In this document: piece by piece, positions 1-11,100 of the stretch | Layout: the number at the start of each line of letters is the position of its first letter | How positions within the stretch are numbered: position 1 is the stretch's first letter | Notes under the pieces: model-generated | What the model was told of the DNA's origin: nothing | The model's input: the letters and a program-made list of their open reading frames with translations, nothing else | The model's database searches: none | Position numbers and translations under genes: made by a program | Assembly (NCBI GenBank): GCA_027604685.1 | Contig: JADHYX010000377.1 | Span: forward strand, 1 to 21,461 | Reading direction: 5' to 3' | DNA length: 21,461 nt | From: Lobulomyces angularis | Taxonomy: Eukaryota; Chytridiomycota; Chytridiomycetes; Lobulomycetales; Lobulomycetaceae

Positions 1-1407
1 AAAAAAAAAAAAAAAAAAAAAGTAAGAAAAATTTTATTAATTTTCTTGTATTTTTATTTTGTTTTCTTTTTTCTGAAATTGAAAGTGGTGAGACAGGGTT
101 TGGTTCAGGGAGGAGGTTTTGAGGGGAACATACACTTTCTAGTTACCAATAGCAATATGAAAGTGTTCAAGTCACAAATAATCAAAATTGGTAGAAAATG
201 GTTAATGAATTTTTTTATCATATAAAATGTATATTTAAAAGAAATTTAAGGTTATCAAATATTTGTAAATTGCACCTCCAAATCAAGCTCAAACAATTTC
301 AAAATCAGCCAAGGGTATAGCAGTGGTTGTAGTATTGAGAATAGGAAGTAAGCATGAAGATAGTAAAGTTTATACTAAGAAAAAAAAAAAATTGAAAGTG
401 TTGAATCTGAATTAGAATTTAAAAACACATAACAAAAAAAACACGTCTTGAACGTGAAAAGAAAATGAGCTTAAGACGGTAGTTAATTTCTTTTTTAGTA
501 TCAAACACAGTGAATGTAAATAAACAGTGGTCAGCATAAATCCTAGATTTAAAAGCAAAAAAGAATTCTAACAGTATATTTAAATTTAAACTTGAAAAAT
601 TTTTTCAAAAATTGATCTGTTTTCAAATTTTGCAAGAAAACGTTTAAGAAATTAAACAAATTTTAATTAAAAGAAATTGATTCCAAGCTGTACTTCTTGT
701 GTAAGCTTAAAAGAGATAACACATACTGAGTGCAAAATCTGATTATTTGATGCCGATTTTATTTGATTTCACAGTCCGGATGATGGTTAATTCCAACATG
801 TGCCAGAGGTGAATTAGTGCAGACAACATCACATTGCAGTGTCAAAAATGGCTCAACGCGCTGAAGCTTTCAAAAATCTTGTCATAAACTTCAGTGTGGA
901 TTATTTAATTCAAATAAAGTAAACAAAAAAAATTTGAAATTTTGTTCCCATTTAGAAGGTCAAGGTTAAAAAAATTTTCAATAAAACAAGGTCTAAACTT
1001 TTTATTAGATTTTCTTACAGAGATTAGTAACCGAGTTTGTGATTAGTAATAAAAATTATGAAATAATAACAGTTAAAAAATCTGTTAACCATTTAAAAAA
1101 AACAAAATTAAAAATTTAAGTGATTTTTAATAATATTTTCAAAAAAAAAAATTTAAAAACTGATCGTTAATTAATTAACTTTTCACCATTGTTATTGAAT
1201 TTAAAAAATTAAATAATGAATTTTTTTTTTTTTTTAATCTTAATACACAAATTTATTTTATTTTATTTTATTTTTTTTTTCATAATATATTTACATACAC
1301 ACTTTTAAATTTTTTTTTTAATAGTACAAAAAAATTACTAACAATAAAAAAAACCAATTTTTTAATCAATTCTTTCCATACAAAAACAACAAAATCTTTT
1401 TCAAAAA
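1..1407. other. AT-rich intergenic stretch with homopolymers
   Basis: No intact gene is visible. The stretch opens with a run of 21 A and contains many A and T tracts and short TTTTA repeats around 1250-1280. Only 759-857 (minus strand) has a less AT-biased, coding-like appearance and is listed separately. The part next to 1407 should hold the 3' untranslated region of the protease gene. AATAAA-like hexamers occur but are meaningless in sequence of this composition. Confidence 0.6.
759..857 (-). pseudogene. Possible Cys/His-rich coding relic
   Basis: On the minus strand an open segment of about 32 codons ends at a TAA at 761-759. It contains the spacing C-x3-C-x6-H-x4-HH-x2-C, including the run AHVGINHHPDC. 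The segment is less AT-rich than its surroundings and its cysteine and histidine spacing suggests a metal-binding module. There is no start codon, no readable upstream exon and no downstream continuation, so if real it is a fragment of a decayed gene or mobile element. I do not recognise the family. A 24-codon ORF on the opposite strand (848-922) overlaps it, so chance cannot be excluded. Confidence 0.2.
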
Positions 1408-3942
1408 TTAACACTTTTGATTACATACAGTTTGAACAGCTCTTTTGCACCTCTTATTCCAACCAGTGGTACAACAGTAAGGATCCTTGGCGCAGATTTT
1501 AGCAACACAAGAGTCACAACTTGCTTGTAAGAAACCTCCAGTTAAACACTTATCGTGTACACAAGTTGAAGTAGTTGGTTGTGGTTTTTGTGTGGTTGCC
1601 TTTGATAACGTTGTGGTGGTTTTGGCAACGGTGGTTGTTACAGCGGTATTACTAGCAGGAGGAGTAGTTAGAATTGCCTTAGTTGTAGTTGTAGCTGCAA
1701 GTGTAGTTGTTACTGCTTCGGTAGGAGTGGAAGTTGGAGCTTTTCCAGTGCAAGATGGAGGTACATCAAAATTGTTTTTGTAATCTTTAGTTGCTCCAAA
1801 ACCTAGTCCTCTTTTAGCAAATGCAGCCCAAATTTCGCAACTATATTTTGAACCTAAGTTCTTATCTGCTAAAATTATACTATCTCTAGCTGTCAAAAAA
1901 GTTGGTGAACAAGGTTGTAATTTTAAACCTAAAAAATTTTTTAATTTTTTTTTTGTAAGTAAAAAATTAAATTTGTATTTTTTTACCATTTAATAAAATT
2001 TGGTAAAAATCAGTATTTCCTTTTCCACTTTTAGCATCGGAGATCAGATTTTCAGTAAATCCATTTTTGTCGATCATATTCCACATGACTTCAAAAAGCA
2101 TAGTTGCCCAAATTTCACCAATATCATGTACCTCAAAATTTTTTTTAACATCTTCTAAAGTATAAGAATTTTTTTTCATGTCGGTTGAATAGATTTTTGA
2201 TCTAATTCCAGCAGCGTTATTTATGATGTAACTTCCAGTTGACCTATCTGTGTTTCGTGTATGGGAACTTTTTGTTGTTAAGAAAAAAGCATTTACATCG
2301 GACCATCCTTCTCCCATACCCCCTGCTTCAGTGGTTGATAAACAATCTACATTAGCTGGACCCCCTGTTAAACGATTACTGACTCCGTGGAAAATTTCTG
2401 TAAAAAAAAATTTAGAAAATCATTCAACAAAAAAAAAAAAAAGTTACCATGGGCAATAACGTTATTATCTAAATCACCATCACGCCCTGGCGTAGTAACA
2501 TCAAACAAATACATATTCATTTCTCCATGTTCACCATCAGGAGGTGTACCAAAGTTAGCATTATTGGTGTTTTGACCATTTACCAATACACTGGATTGGG
2601 CGTTTGCAATGATTTCATCTTCACCCTTACCACCGTTTTGAAAGTTATCCTTTTGAAAGTTGCCAGACTTCTCATCAAATCCGTAGTGATATGAAATGTC
2701 GTGGATTGCGTTAGTGACATAAAAGGTATTGACTAATCCAGCTTCCCAATAAGTTTTTGCTTCTTTTTTTTCATCAATTGGGTAATCAAAGTTGAAATCC
2801 GCTTTTGTTGCTCTTCTTGGGTTGTTTTGATCTTGAAATTCTTGTGCCTGAACATTGTTGCCTACAGTTGTACCAACATCTCCAGCACCAGTATTATGCC
2901 TAATAAATTTCAATTCTTTTAAAATATATTTTTCCTCTTTAAATTTTACCATCCTAAGCGAGAAGCAGTTTTATCAGCAGGATTTGTTGTGATGGATCTA
3001 CCTTCACTCAAGTCTGCTTGTGGAAATACTACAGCATTATACTTGTAATCAGCTCTTTTTGTTAAAGTTGATCTCTTTTGTTTTGCATTTTGATTAATAA
3101 AACTATCACTGGTAACCCAGTTGTTTGCACCCAAAATTTTTCCTGATTCTTGTCCAACACTATAATTTATATTAAATCACCTTTTCTTAAAAAAAAACTT
3201 ACAATACAGTGTAGTGATTATCTTTCAATTTTAAAACAACATTATAGCATTTTTCCAAGGTATTTGAAGTTCTATAGTATTTTTCAGAAACTTTAACGTC
3301 ACCAACAATTTTTTCGTCAAATCCAGAAAAGAATTGAGCACCATCAACTTTATTTTCAACCACAGCGTTTTCGTCAAATGGAAGACCCAATGCGGAAGTG
3401 ACTGCTTTTACAGCATCGTTGGCAGTGATTTTTGTTTCGTTTTTTACTGTTTCTTTGTTGGTTGTCCAACTTTGTCCAACTGATACTATATTTCCTAGAC
3501 TGTCAACATTTACATTTGCAGCCACATTGTCGACTAGTTTTTCCTCAAGAATTCTGCCGAAGTGAAATGTTGTAAAACCTCCAGAGCTTTCAACACTAAA
3601 AAAAATTTTTTTTTAATTTTTTTAATTAAAATTTTAATAATTCAAAAAAAAAAAAACAACTTACGATGAAGTCAAAACAATTTCAGATTTTGGAGTACCA
3701 GTAAGCTGAGAAACATGGTCAAGAGCAAGTTGTTGATTTTCTTCTAAAGTTTTTGCTAGACCATCTCTTTTTTCCAAAAGAGGAACAACTTCTTCAACAG
3801 TGGAAGCAGGTTGAAAGTACTTTGGAAAAGTTGTTCCTAGTAAATTTCCAGTGTTTGAATTTAGACTGTTTGATTCACCAGCTGGAACTGATGCAGCACT
3901 TGTTGCCAATGCAATTACACTTGCGAAGAGAGTAGATTTCAT
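1408..3942 (-). CDS. Secreted fungalysin-type (M36) metalloprotease with Cys-rich C-terminal domain
   Basis: Six exons on the minus strand (3942-3665, 3595-3203, 3159-2950, 2899-2448, 2397-1987, 1928-1408) give 754 residues in a consistent frame. Residues 1-20 form a signal peptide. An FTP-type inhibitory propeptide fills roughly 90-235, and a dibasic KR at 258-259 lies near the expected start of the mature enzyme. The zinc site is H444-E-I-F-H448, split by intron 4, with GMGEGWSD supplying the third ligand E474. The family signatures SNRLTGG and LQPCSPTF are present. Fungalysins are extracellular zinc endopeptidases that cleave host or environmental proteins and are amplified in some chytrids. 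After the catalytic domain comes a Thr/Ser-rich linker (644-703), probably O-glycosylated, and a 51-residue domain with ten cysteines. The catalytic part has the usual family length; the tail is the unusual part. Family assignment is firm; splice sites are hand-called. Confidence 0.93.
1410..1563 (-). other. Ten-cysteine C-terminal domain of the M36 protease
   Basis: This encodes residues 704-754 of the protease. The cysteine spacing is C-x4-C-x9-C-x2-C-x4-C-x5-CC-x7-C-x7-C-x3-C, with the core [13 protein letters not shown]. From memory, a pattern of the type C-x2-C-x4-C-x4-DP-x-CC-x4-W is found as a C-terminal module in secreted proteins of some bacteria and fungi, but I cannot name a curated domain. 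It is joined to the catalytic domain by a flexible Thr/Ser linker, the arrangement typical of substrate- or wall-binding modules. A binding role is inference. Confidence 0.6.
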
Positions 3943-3978
3943 TTCTTTTATCGTTTATATTTTTCTATGTATATGTAA

Positions 3979-3984
3979 TTTATA
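3979..3984 (-). promoter_or_regulatory. TATA-like box of the M36 protease gene
   Basis: The minus strand reads TATAAA about 40 bases upstream of the ATG at 3942, followed by ATATACATAG and an A-rich leader. The position is plausible for a core promoter, but such hexamers are frequent in this base composition. Confidence 0.3.
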
Positions 3985-4638
3985 AAGTCTATCTTTATAT
4001 ATAAAAAATTTTTTTTTCTATAAAAAATTAAAATCAATTTAATTTTTTTCTTTTACTTTTTTTTTTTAATTTTTATAAAGGTTTATTTTTCAAGTTTATA
4101 TAGTTTTTTTTTCTCTATTTCCAAAAGTAAAAAATGAGTCCTCCTCCACTAATTATTGAAGTAGAGTAATTGTGTCTTGTCATTTGACCTTTTGTAAATT
4201 TTTTTTTAACCTATTTTTTTTCATCACAGAATCTTGGGCGAAAAATGTGAAATTTTGTAAAAAATTAAACAAAAAAAATTAAACAGAAAACATAAAAAAT
4301 ATCACAATAAATACAAGTTGCGTAAATAGAGTGTAAATGGATAAACAGGAAAGATGAATGTTTAACTGTGTTTAAAGTTTAAAGAAAAGAAAATAAAGAT
4401 GTTTTTTTGTCAAGAAATTTTGAGAGCAAACAAGATTTTTGTTACCAGCAAAAATAGTCAGCAATTTGCAATGAATTAGTGCTGAAAAACGGTAGGTAAA
4501 AAGATTGGCTAAGAATTAATTAAATAGAAGCTGAAAAAGACTTGATTTTACTAATTAGACTATAACATTAATAAGATAATTATCTGAAAAATTAATGATA
4601 AACACTGGAATTTAGTGGAATTTTGGGAATAAACTTGA

Positions 4639-4764
4639 ATGGCTGCTGAAGAGACTCTCAAATTTGACTGCAATAGGAGTGGAATTGTAGCTGCATCAGC
4701 TGAGCTCAAAAATAATCAAAAAAAAAATGTTATGCAACTACAAATTCAGACACTCTTTATATAG
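4639..4764 (+). other. Short unassigned ORF, 41 codons
   Basis: An ATG-initiated ORF of 41 codons beginning MAAEETLKFDCNRSGIVAAS, noticeably less AT-rich than its surroundings in its first 26 codons and then running into A-rich sequence. There is no recognisable motif and no obvious second exon. It may be a relic of a larger reading frame, a small gene, or chance. Together with the segment at 4973-5086 it could mark the remains of one inserted element. Confidence 0.15.
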
Positions 4765-4796
4765 AATTGTAGCAACTGTAAATTTTAGAGTCTAAA

Positions 4797-4881
4797 TTTC
4801 AAATTTCAAAATTTCAAAATAAAAAATAAAAAATAAAAAATAAAATAAAAATTAAAAATTAAAATTAAAATTAAAAAAAAA
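4797..4881. repeat. Low-complexity tandem A/T repeat
   Basis: Three near-tandem TTTCAAAA-like units are followed by about four AAAAAAT units and then AAAATT units, ending in an A run. This is a compound microsatellite typical of very AT-rich genomes and carries no coding information. Confidence 0.8.
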
Positions 4882-4972
4882 ACTTGAGCAAAAGTCGTTT
4901 TCTATTTCTATTACTAGTTTAAAAATTTAAATAAAACATATTATTAAATAGTTTTATGGATTATATGGTTAA

Positions 4973-5086
4973 CCCTGCAAGCTCTCCAAGCTGCTTGAGT
5001 CAGGAAAAAATATTGGAAAACTTCTAAAAGCCTCAACTGCGAAGCTACATACAAAAACTGAGTACATTAAATTGAAGAAAATCTAA
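4973..5086 (+). pseudogene. Possible helix-turn-helix coding relic
   Basis: An open segment of 37 codons, bounded by a stop at 4970-4972 and ended by TAA at 5084-5086, encodes LSKLLESGKNIGKLLKAST followed by a lysine-rich tail. The pattern, a leucine-rich helix, then SGK, then a second helix, recalls the helix-turn-helix that opens many transposases. There is no start codon and no catalytic domain downstream. This would be a decayed transposase fragment at best, and the resemblance rests on a very short stretch. Confidence 0.17.
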
Positions 5087-5229
5087 GAAACTCTCTAAAA
5101 AAGAAGTTTTGCCGCAATATTTATCAATTTTCAATCAAAGTTGAAATCAAAAAAAATTAAAAAAAAGAAGCTATAATAAATTTTTTTAAATTATTTTTTG
5201 ACCATCTAAAAAATTTTTTGTCTCTTAGT

Positions 5230-6264
5230 CTAAAAAACTACTAATTTATCCTCCTTCATGCTAATCGTAACCTAAAACAAAAAATAAAATAAAAATCAAC
5301 ATTCATATTTACCATCTCATCAAACAATTTCTTTATATCTTTCTTATTTTGAATTGAATTTTCCTCATTATTACTTAAACTCTCCACTACTCTTTTTCTT
5401 AAAAGTCCTATACTCAAATCTCCCTCTTCTTTCTTTAAAATTTTTTTCACTGTTTCAAGGATTCCTTCTTTTGCATTATTATTCCGGTCAATCATTTTTT
5501 TTTTTTTACTTTTTTTTTCTTTTTTATCACTAGATTTTGTTTTTATATTTTTTTCTTCTTTTTTTACTTCAGCTTCTTCATCAGATGCTTTTTTATTTTT
5601 TTCTACTTTTTGAATTTCTACCTCGTCATCCGATGTAGATCTTTTCCTTTTTTTAATTTTTTTATTTTTTTCCTCATCCTCTTTTTCAACTAATTCTTTT
5701 TCTTCTACCTCTTCTTGCTTCTCATTTTCTTCCGAATGCAATCCATTTGGTTTTCCAAATTTATCTTCTATCTGTTTTATTAAGGTACTTTGGGATTTGG
5801 GTTCAAAGGACTCGTTGACTTCTCCATTAATTCCTTCAACCTCTACTTTTTTTTTAACTACTACAGCTTTTTGCTGCTGTTTTGGTTGTTGAATCTTTTT
5901 ACCTTTTGGTGGTTTGTATAGGGATCCTTGTACTTTTTGGTCTTGTTTTATTAAAAAGTGTTTTTTTTTATTAAATAATAAAAAAATTAATTATAATTAT
6001 ACCTTCCGTTATGCAACTAGTATGACCTTTATACTACAAAAATTTTTCAGCAAAAAATATAAATAATAGATGAATTTAAAAATAATCAATATATTATATC
6101 ATATTAATGAAAAAAAAAAGATAATTTCAACTTACACTAGTTCCTTGAAAAGATTGATAACAATCTATACAACTAAAGGCATAATTTTTACATCTGTAAG
6201 TATGATTGTCTAACTTCGCTTTTTTTAATGTCTCTTGACAATAATCACATACAAATGAAACCAT
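5230..6264 (-). CDS. LYAR: LYAR-type nucleolar zinc-finger protein
   Basis: Four exons on the minus strand (6264-6136, 6033-6003, 5941-5313, 5271-5230) give 276 residues. The N-terminus has two C2HC fingers of the LYAR family: C6-x2-C9, H21, C25, then C32-x2-C35, H47, C50. The second is completed by a 31-base microexon. After SLYKPPKGKK comes a long Lys/Glu-rich, low-complexity charged region (about 120-215). The C-terminus is a short conserved-looking module (LFDEM joined to VTISMKEDKLVVF), matching the compact C-terminal domain of this family. LYAR proteins are nucleolar and take part in pre-rRNA processing and 60S assembly; nucleolar location here is inferred from family and lysine-rich stretches. 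The gene is divergent from the dehydrogenase at 6747, sharing a 480-base promoter region. Intron 2 ends in AAG, which is slightly weak. Confidence 0.9.
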
Positions 6265-6746
6265 AGCTATTAAATTATTTTATTTTAAAAAAAAAAAAAA
6301 AAAAATAAAATTTTAAAACCTTTTTGATTTTGTAAAAAAATTTTAAACCTATTTTTTTTTTTTTCCTTTGTACATGAAAATTTGAAATAGTATCAAAACA
6401 TTTATGTAAATTTTTAATTTTCTTTTGTTTTACTTTTTTTTAACTAAATTAGTTCAATGTCAAATTTTTTTTTAATTATTTCAAATAAAAAAATTTTTTT
6501 TCTTTCTTTTAATTTCTTCAAACCAGGATTTTAATGCCATTTTTTAAATTTTTTCGTTTTGACAAGAGCAATAAGAAAAAAAAATAACCTTTCGATTTCA
6601 AAAAAAAATTTAAAAAATTTTTTTAAAATGAAACCATATAAAAAATTTTTTAAAAAAAAATAAAAAAAAAGAAAAAAAAATTAATCAACTTTTAACACAG
6701 TAACGTAGATAAAGTAAACATTAAAAAAGAAATTCAGAATAAAACA
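6265..6746. promoter_or_regulatory. Divergent promoter region between LYAR-like and dehydrogenase genes
   Basis: The 482 bases separate two gene starts pointing away from each other, so both promoters should lie here. The content is almost entirely A and T runs. The only mixed-composition stretches are around 6525-6565 and 6685-6740, the latter directly upstream of the dehydrogenase ATG. I see no distinct binding site. Confidence 0.4.
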
Positions 6747-7955
6747 ATGTTGGATCTACTTTACACCGTTATTTTTTATTTTGGATTTTTTTCTCTTTTT
6801 ACCTATATTGTACCATTATTCTTCTTTAAAACCTTTCGCGTTCAGAATTTACAAAGTAAATACAATGCTACTTGGGCACTTGTCACTGGTAAATTTTTTT
6901 TTTATTTTTTCTTCTTTGTCGTTTTTTTTTTAACTCTTTCGAATCCAAGATATGACAATAAATTTTTAATACAATAAAAAACCAACTTTTTTTAGGAGGA
7001 AGTAGTGGAATTGGTTTATCAATAGTAAAAAAATTAGCGAAACAAAACATTAATGTTGTGGTGGTAGCATTAGATGATGAATTATTAAAAAATTCTGAAA
7101 AAGAATTAAAATCTGAATTTTCCACTGTTGAATTTAAATTTGTCGGAGTAAATTTGGGTGCTCAAAACCCTGAAGATTACATGATTCCAATTGTAAAGGC
7201 AACTGAGGGATTAGATGTAAATCTTGTTTTTAATAATGCAGGTAAAAAAAAAATGTTTGATTAAGTACAAAAAAATTTTTTTTTTAAAAATGATAAGGGT
7301 ACATTCAAGTTGGTTTATTCTCATTTACTGATTCAAAACAAATATCTGCAAATATTAACTGTAATGCAATATCAGGAGTAAACATTACACATCATTTTTC
7401 CAAAGAAATGATTAAAAAAAATTTACCTGGTCTAATTTCTTTCACTTCCTCTCCTGGTGGTTTTATGGGCAGTCCTATGGCTTCTCTTTATTCTTCTACT
7501 AAAAGCTTTTTAACTTCATTTGCTTCTTCGTAAAAAATAAAAAAAAAAAAATAAAAGTATTTTCAATATAAATTTTTTTAGAATTGCTGGTGAATTAAAA
7601 GATGAAAATATTGACGTAGTAGTTGTACACCCTTCTCCAACTAATACTGGTTTTTATAAAAATGCTGGTTTATTAACTGCCTTAAAATTTTTTCAAAGGT
7701 ATATTATTTTAACAGTTGTTTTCTTTATGTGTTTTTTCTTCTAGTACTGCTACCGATCCAAGTGTTATAGCAGATTCAATTTTTAAGAGTGCAGGTAGAT
7801 GTGTCATTGTTGATCAAGGCTATTACACCATACTAAACAGAATATTTTTAAAATTTTTTGATGTTACTGTTATGACTGAATTAATGACTGCCTTTGTTAA
7901 TGGACAAAGTGACTTTAAAGTAATGAAAAAAGTTGGAAAAAAAAAAATATTTTAA
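6747..7955 (+). CDS. Membrane-anchored short-chain dehydrogenase/reductase
   Basis: Five exons (6747-6888, 6996-7241, 7298-7529, 7582-7698, 7745-7955) give 315 residues. Residues 5-28 form a hydrophobic N-terminal anchor. The Rossmann cofactor motif TGGSSGIG is at 47-54, the structural NNAG at 127-130, the catalytic serine at S181 and the catalytic pair Y194-x3-K198, exactly 13 residues after the serine. The TGxxxGIG glycine motif, split by intron 1 after its first glycine, confirms that junction. Classical SDRs are NAD(P)-dependent oxidoreductases acting on ketone or alcohol groups. The anchor and overall shape resemble ER-bound members that act on lipids or steroids (17-beta-HSD and 3-ketoacyl-CoA reductase groups). 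Substrate cannot be read from the sequence. The C-terminus is lysine-rich (KKVGKKKIF), compatible with a cytosolic ER-tail. No motif is missing, so it should be active. Confidence 0.9.
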
Positions 7956-8173
7956 AATAAAAATTTTATATTTTTTTAAAATTAAAAAAAAAATAAAAAC
8001 TTAAAAAAAAATAATAACTAAGTTTTTTTTATTTTTAAATTATTTTATAAATAATATAATTACTTTTATTTTTATTTTGTTAGATATAGCAATATTTAGT
8101 AATATTTATTTTAATTTTTTATGATACCAGCGGAGCTTCAAAAAGAAAAGAAAAGGAAAAAAAATTAGATACC

Positions 8174-11100
8174 ATGAGACAAAAAAAAAAAAGATCCATA
8201 ATACTAAAAAAAGCATTAATAATATTTACAGTATACACAATAGTATCGACATTAATACTTTTTTTAACGATAGATAAAAATTTTTATGATGATGACAACA
8301 AGTTACAACAAAATGTGTTAGAAACGACAAAAAAATTTCATACGACAAATTATAAAACCAAATTGCCTTTGAAACAACGAAGGGTTTCAAACTTGGATTG
8401 TAGTCACATCAAACATACTTGTCTAATATCTAATCTTTATTATATAAACAAATCATTCAAAGTTTATGTAGGAAAAAATTTTAACCGTTCTGAAATATCC
8501 TACCTACAGGATGTGAGAATCTTGACTGGCATTGGTCATGGTAGTCATTCCTTTAGATTAAATTTTATTTTAGAAAAAAGTAATTTGACAACCGTGGCAC
8601 TTCCTACTACAACATCAATCATTAGTGAAAAACAACCTCTTTTTAATCAAATAGAACAAAAAAAAAAATTAAATAATACTGTTACAGTAGATGGACATGA
8701 GATACCGACAAAAAAAAAATTCAATTTATTAGAAAACACGTCAAAACAATACGAAATTGATGTCTTCTTAGAAGATCCACCAGAATCTTTTAATTTACCC
8801 GATGATACCGAGTATGTCATGGAACCTACTAGCTTTTTTTCAGTTTTATGGTCTAATTTGTTTAGAACTATTTATAGTGGTAATTCCTTTTTTTTTGTAT
8901 TTTAAAATTTTTTCTAAAAAAAAAATGTAAATATTAGTTTAATGTTTTATTTTTCTTACAGGTGTTGGTGCATGGTATACCCAAATGTACTATAACGTTT
9001 TTTTTTTGGATCATCATAGATTTGTACTAATAGATAACGATCCGCATCCAACAAAATTTCTGGCGGTACTGTCAGTGGTGACAAAGTTTCCGGTAGAATT
9101 TCTGGACTCTATAAACAATACAATATTTCGAGCAGGTGTAATGGGAATTTCAAAAGACGTGCAAGTAGCAGAAATCGATGACGAAATTTATTTTGAAGAA
9201 AGATTTGAATTGCGAAAAAAAGTGTTTAGAGACTTTTGTGACCATCTAAAAGAAAAAATTTTAAACTTTGAAGACTTTGAAAACTATGGACATAAAATTT
9301 TCCATAAAATTGTAAAAAAAATCCGAAAAAATAAAAAGCAAAGTCTACAACTGTTAAATTTTCAAAAAAAAAAGTACAACAACAACAGCAGCAGCAGTAA
9401 TGTGCTGCAGCTGAGTCTGATTTTAAGAGAGGGTGAAACGAGAAAAATTTTAAACGAAGATGGCCTCATTGAAATGTTGAAAACATTTTCTGAGTTTGAA
9501 GTAAACATCTATCGTTTTAGCCAGCTCACCTTACAAAAACAAATTGAAATTATCGACCAAACCGACGTTTTTATAACGATGCATGGCGCAGCATTAACTC
9601 ACCTACTGTTTTTAAAAAAAAATAGCTTCGTTGTTGAGTTGTTTCCATACGCATTTAAAAAAAAAATCTATTCAAACTTGTCAAAAATTTTGAGTCTTAA
9701 CTATTTGAGTTGGCAAAACAGTGACATTAAAAAGAGCGTTTTAAATTTTGACATTGTAAAAAATAACAGGTTGACCTTTATGCCAAAAAAGTTAATCATG
9801 CAATTACCTATTAATTGGTTTAACATGGATAGTAAAAATTACTGGAGAAATCAAGACACGCTGATAAATTTGGACGAAGTAAAATACATTTTAAAAAATA
9901 ATCTTTTGGAAACCTTTAAAAATAAGAACCAAAATTCGGATGTTAGATATTTTATTTATCTACCATGGGAACAATTAAACAACCAAATTATAGGTAAATG
10001 AAAAAATAAATTAATTTTTTTTTTTATTATTCTTATTTTATTTTATTTTTAACATATATATATTTTTATTATATAGGATTAAAATCGGCTTGTGCAGTTT
10101 CCAACTTTTTAAATAGAACTCTAGTTATACCTGATTTAGGATTTCGTAATCCGAATTCAAATACTCATAAGAAATTACCTTCTGATTTTGTATTTTATAA
10201 GCCAGCTGATTACATTTGGAAAAATATCGATCGTTACTTAAACTCAACTAACCTACTATCCTTACCTTGCAAACAAATTAGTTTACAAAACTTTAAATCT
10301 TTAAATAAAGATTTATCAATAAATAACATAATGTATAACCATTTGAGTGATGAGACGACTTCAATAAATCAAGTTAAAGATTACTTTCAACATGTTTTAA
10401 AATTAAAATTTAACGACATTGTATTTAATCCATCGATTTACTATCAGTTAACGAAGCAGGAAATTTTCAATTTTTACGGAAATAACAATCAAAGAGTTTT
10501 AGCCGTTTCTTCAATGTTTTGGCACTACGACTTTGGATACAAACAAGTTTTTCCTTTGAAAAACTTTCATAACTATCTTCACTATGGTAATGAAAATGAA
10601 AATTTAGTAGTATCTGATAATATATACGAGCAAATCAGTGTCGGAATCACTTACAGCGAAAGGTTAATGGATCTTGGAGGCAGATTAATTAAAAACATTT
10701 TTAAAGACGTCGAAGAAATGAATCACCAGGAATATTTGTCAATTCACATTAGAAGTGGTGATTATCTAGAGAAATGTAGTAAAATTTTCGAAAATTTATC
10801 TTGTTTTATCAATTCTACGGCATTGATAATGGAAAATATAGAAAAACATTTTGATGGCCATTTAATAAATGGAGGGATCCTTTACATTTCGACTAATGAG
10901 GAAAATTTTAGAGAAGTTTTTAAAGATTTACATGTTGATTTTGGAGGAAAATTTAAAAAAGTTTTATTTTTGGAAGACCTTTTGGAAGATAGTGAAGTGG
11001 ATGAAGGGATTGAGGACAATATTAATTTATTTGATGATAACAATAAAACTATAAACGAAATAAAAGACTTGGTTTACGAACAGGATGAAGAGGAAAAATT

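Larger units (their letters stand above)
3943..5229. other. Intergenic region with simple repeats and weak relics
   Basis: The stretch lies upstream of the protease gene and downstream of the LYAR-like gene, both on minus. No intact gene is supported. It contains a low-complexity block at 4797-4881 and two short open stretches (4639-4764 and 4973-5086, plus strand) that are less AT-biased and are listed separately as possible relics. Confidence 0.5.

Noticed and set aside
1..21. Poly(A) run as a retrotransposed tail
   Set aside because: A and T runs of similar length occur throughout, and no gene copy precedes it in the window.
272..418. Plus-strand open segment with APPNQAQTISKSAKG
   Set aside because: It has no start codon, passes through a run of 12 A and ends in AT-rich sequence; too weak to call a gene.
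1487..1783. Plus-strand ORF of 98 codons rich in Val
   Set aside because: It is the antisense of the Thr-rich linker and Cys-rich domain of the protease; ACN threonine codons read as valine-rich on the other strand.
9994..10076. Reading the fusion as two genes, the first ending at the stop just after 9993
   Set aside because: The stop lies inside a GT-AG intron, the reading phase is kept, and the O-fucosyltransferase N-terminal motif spans the junction.
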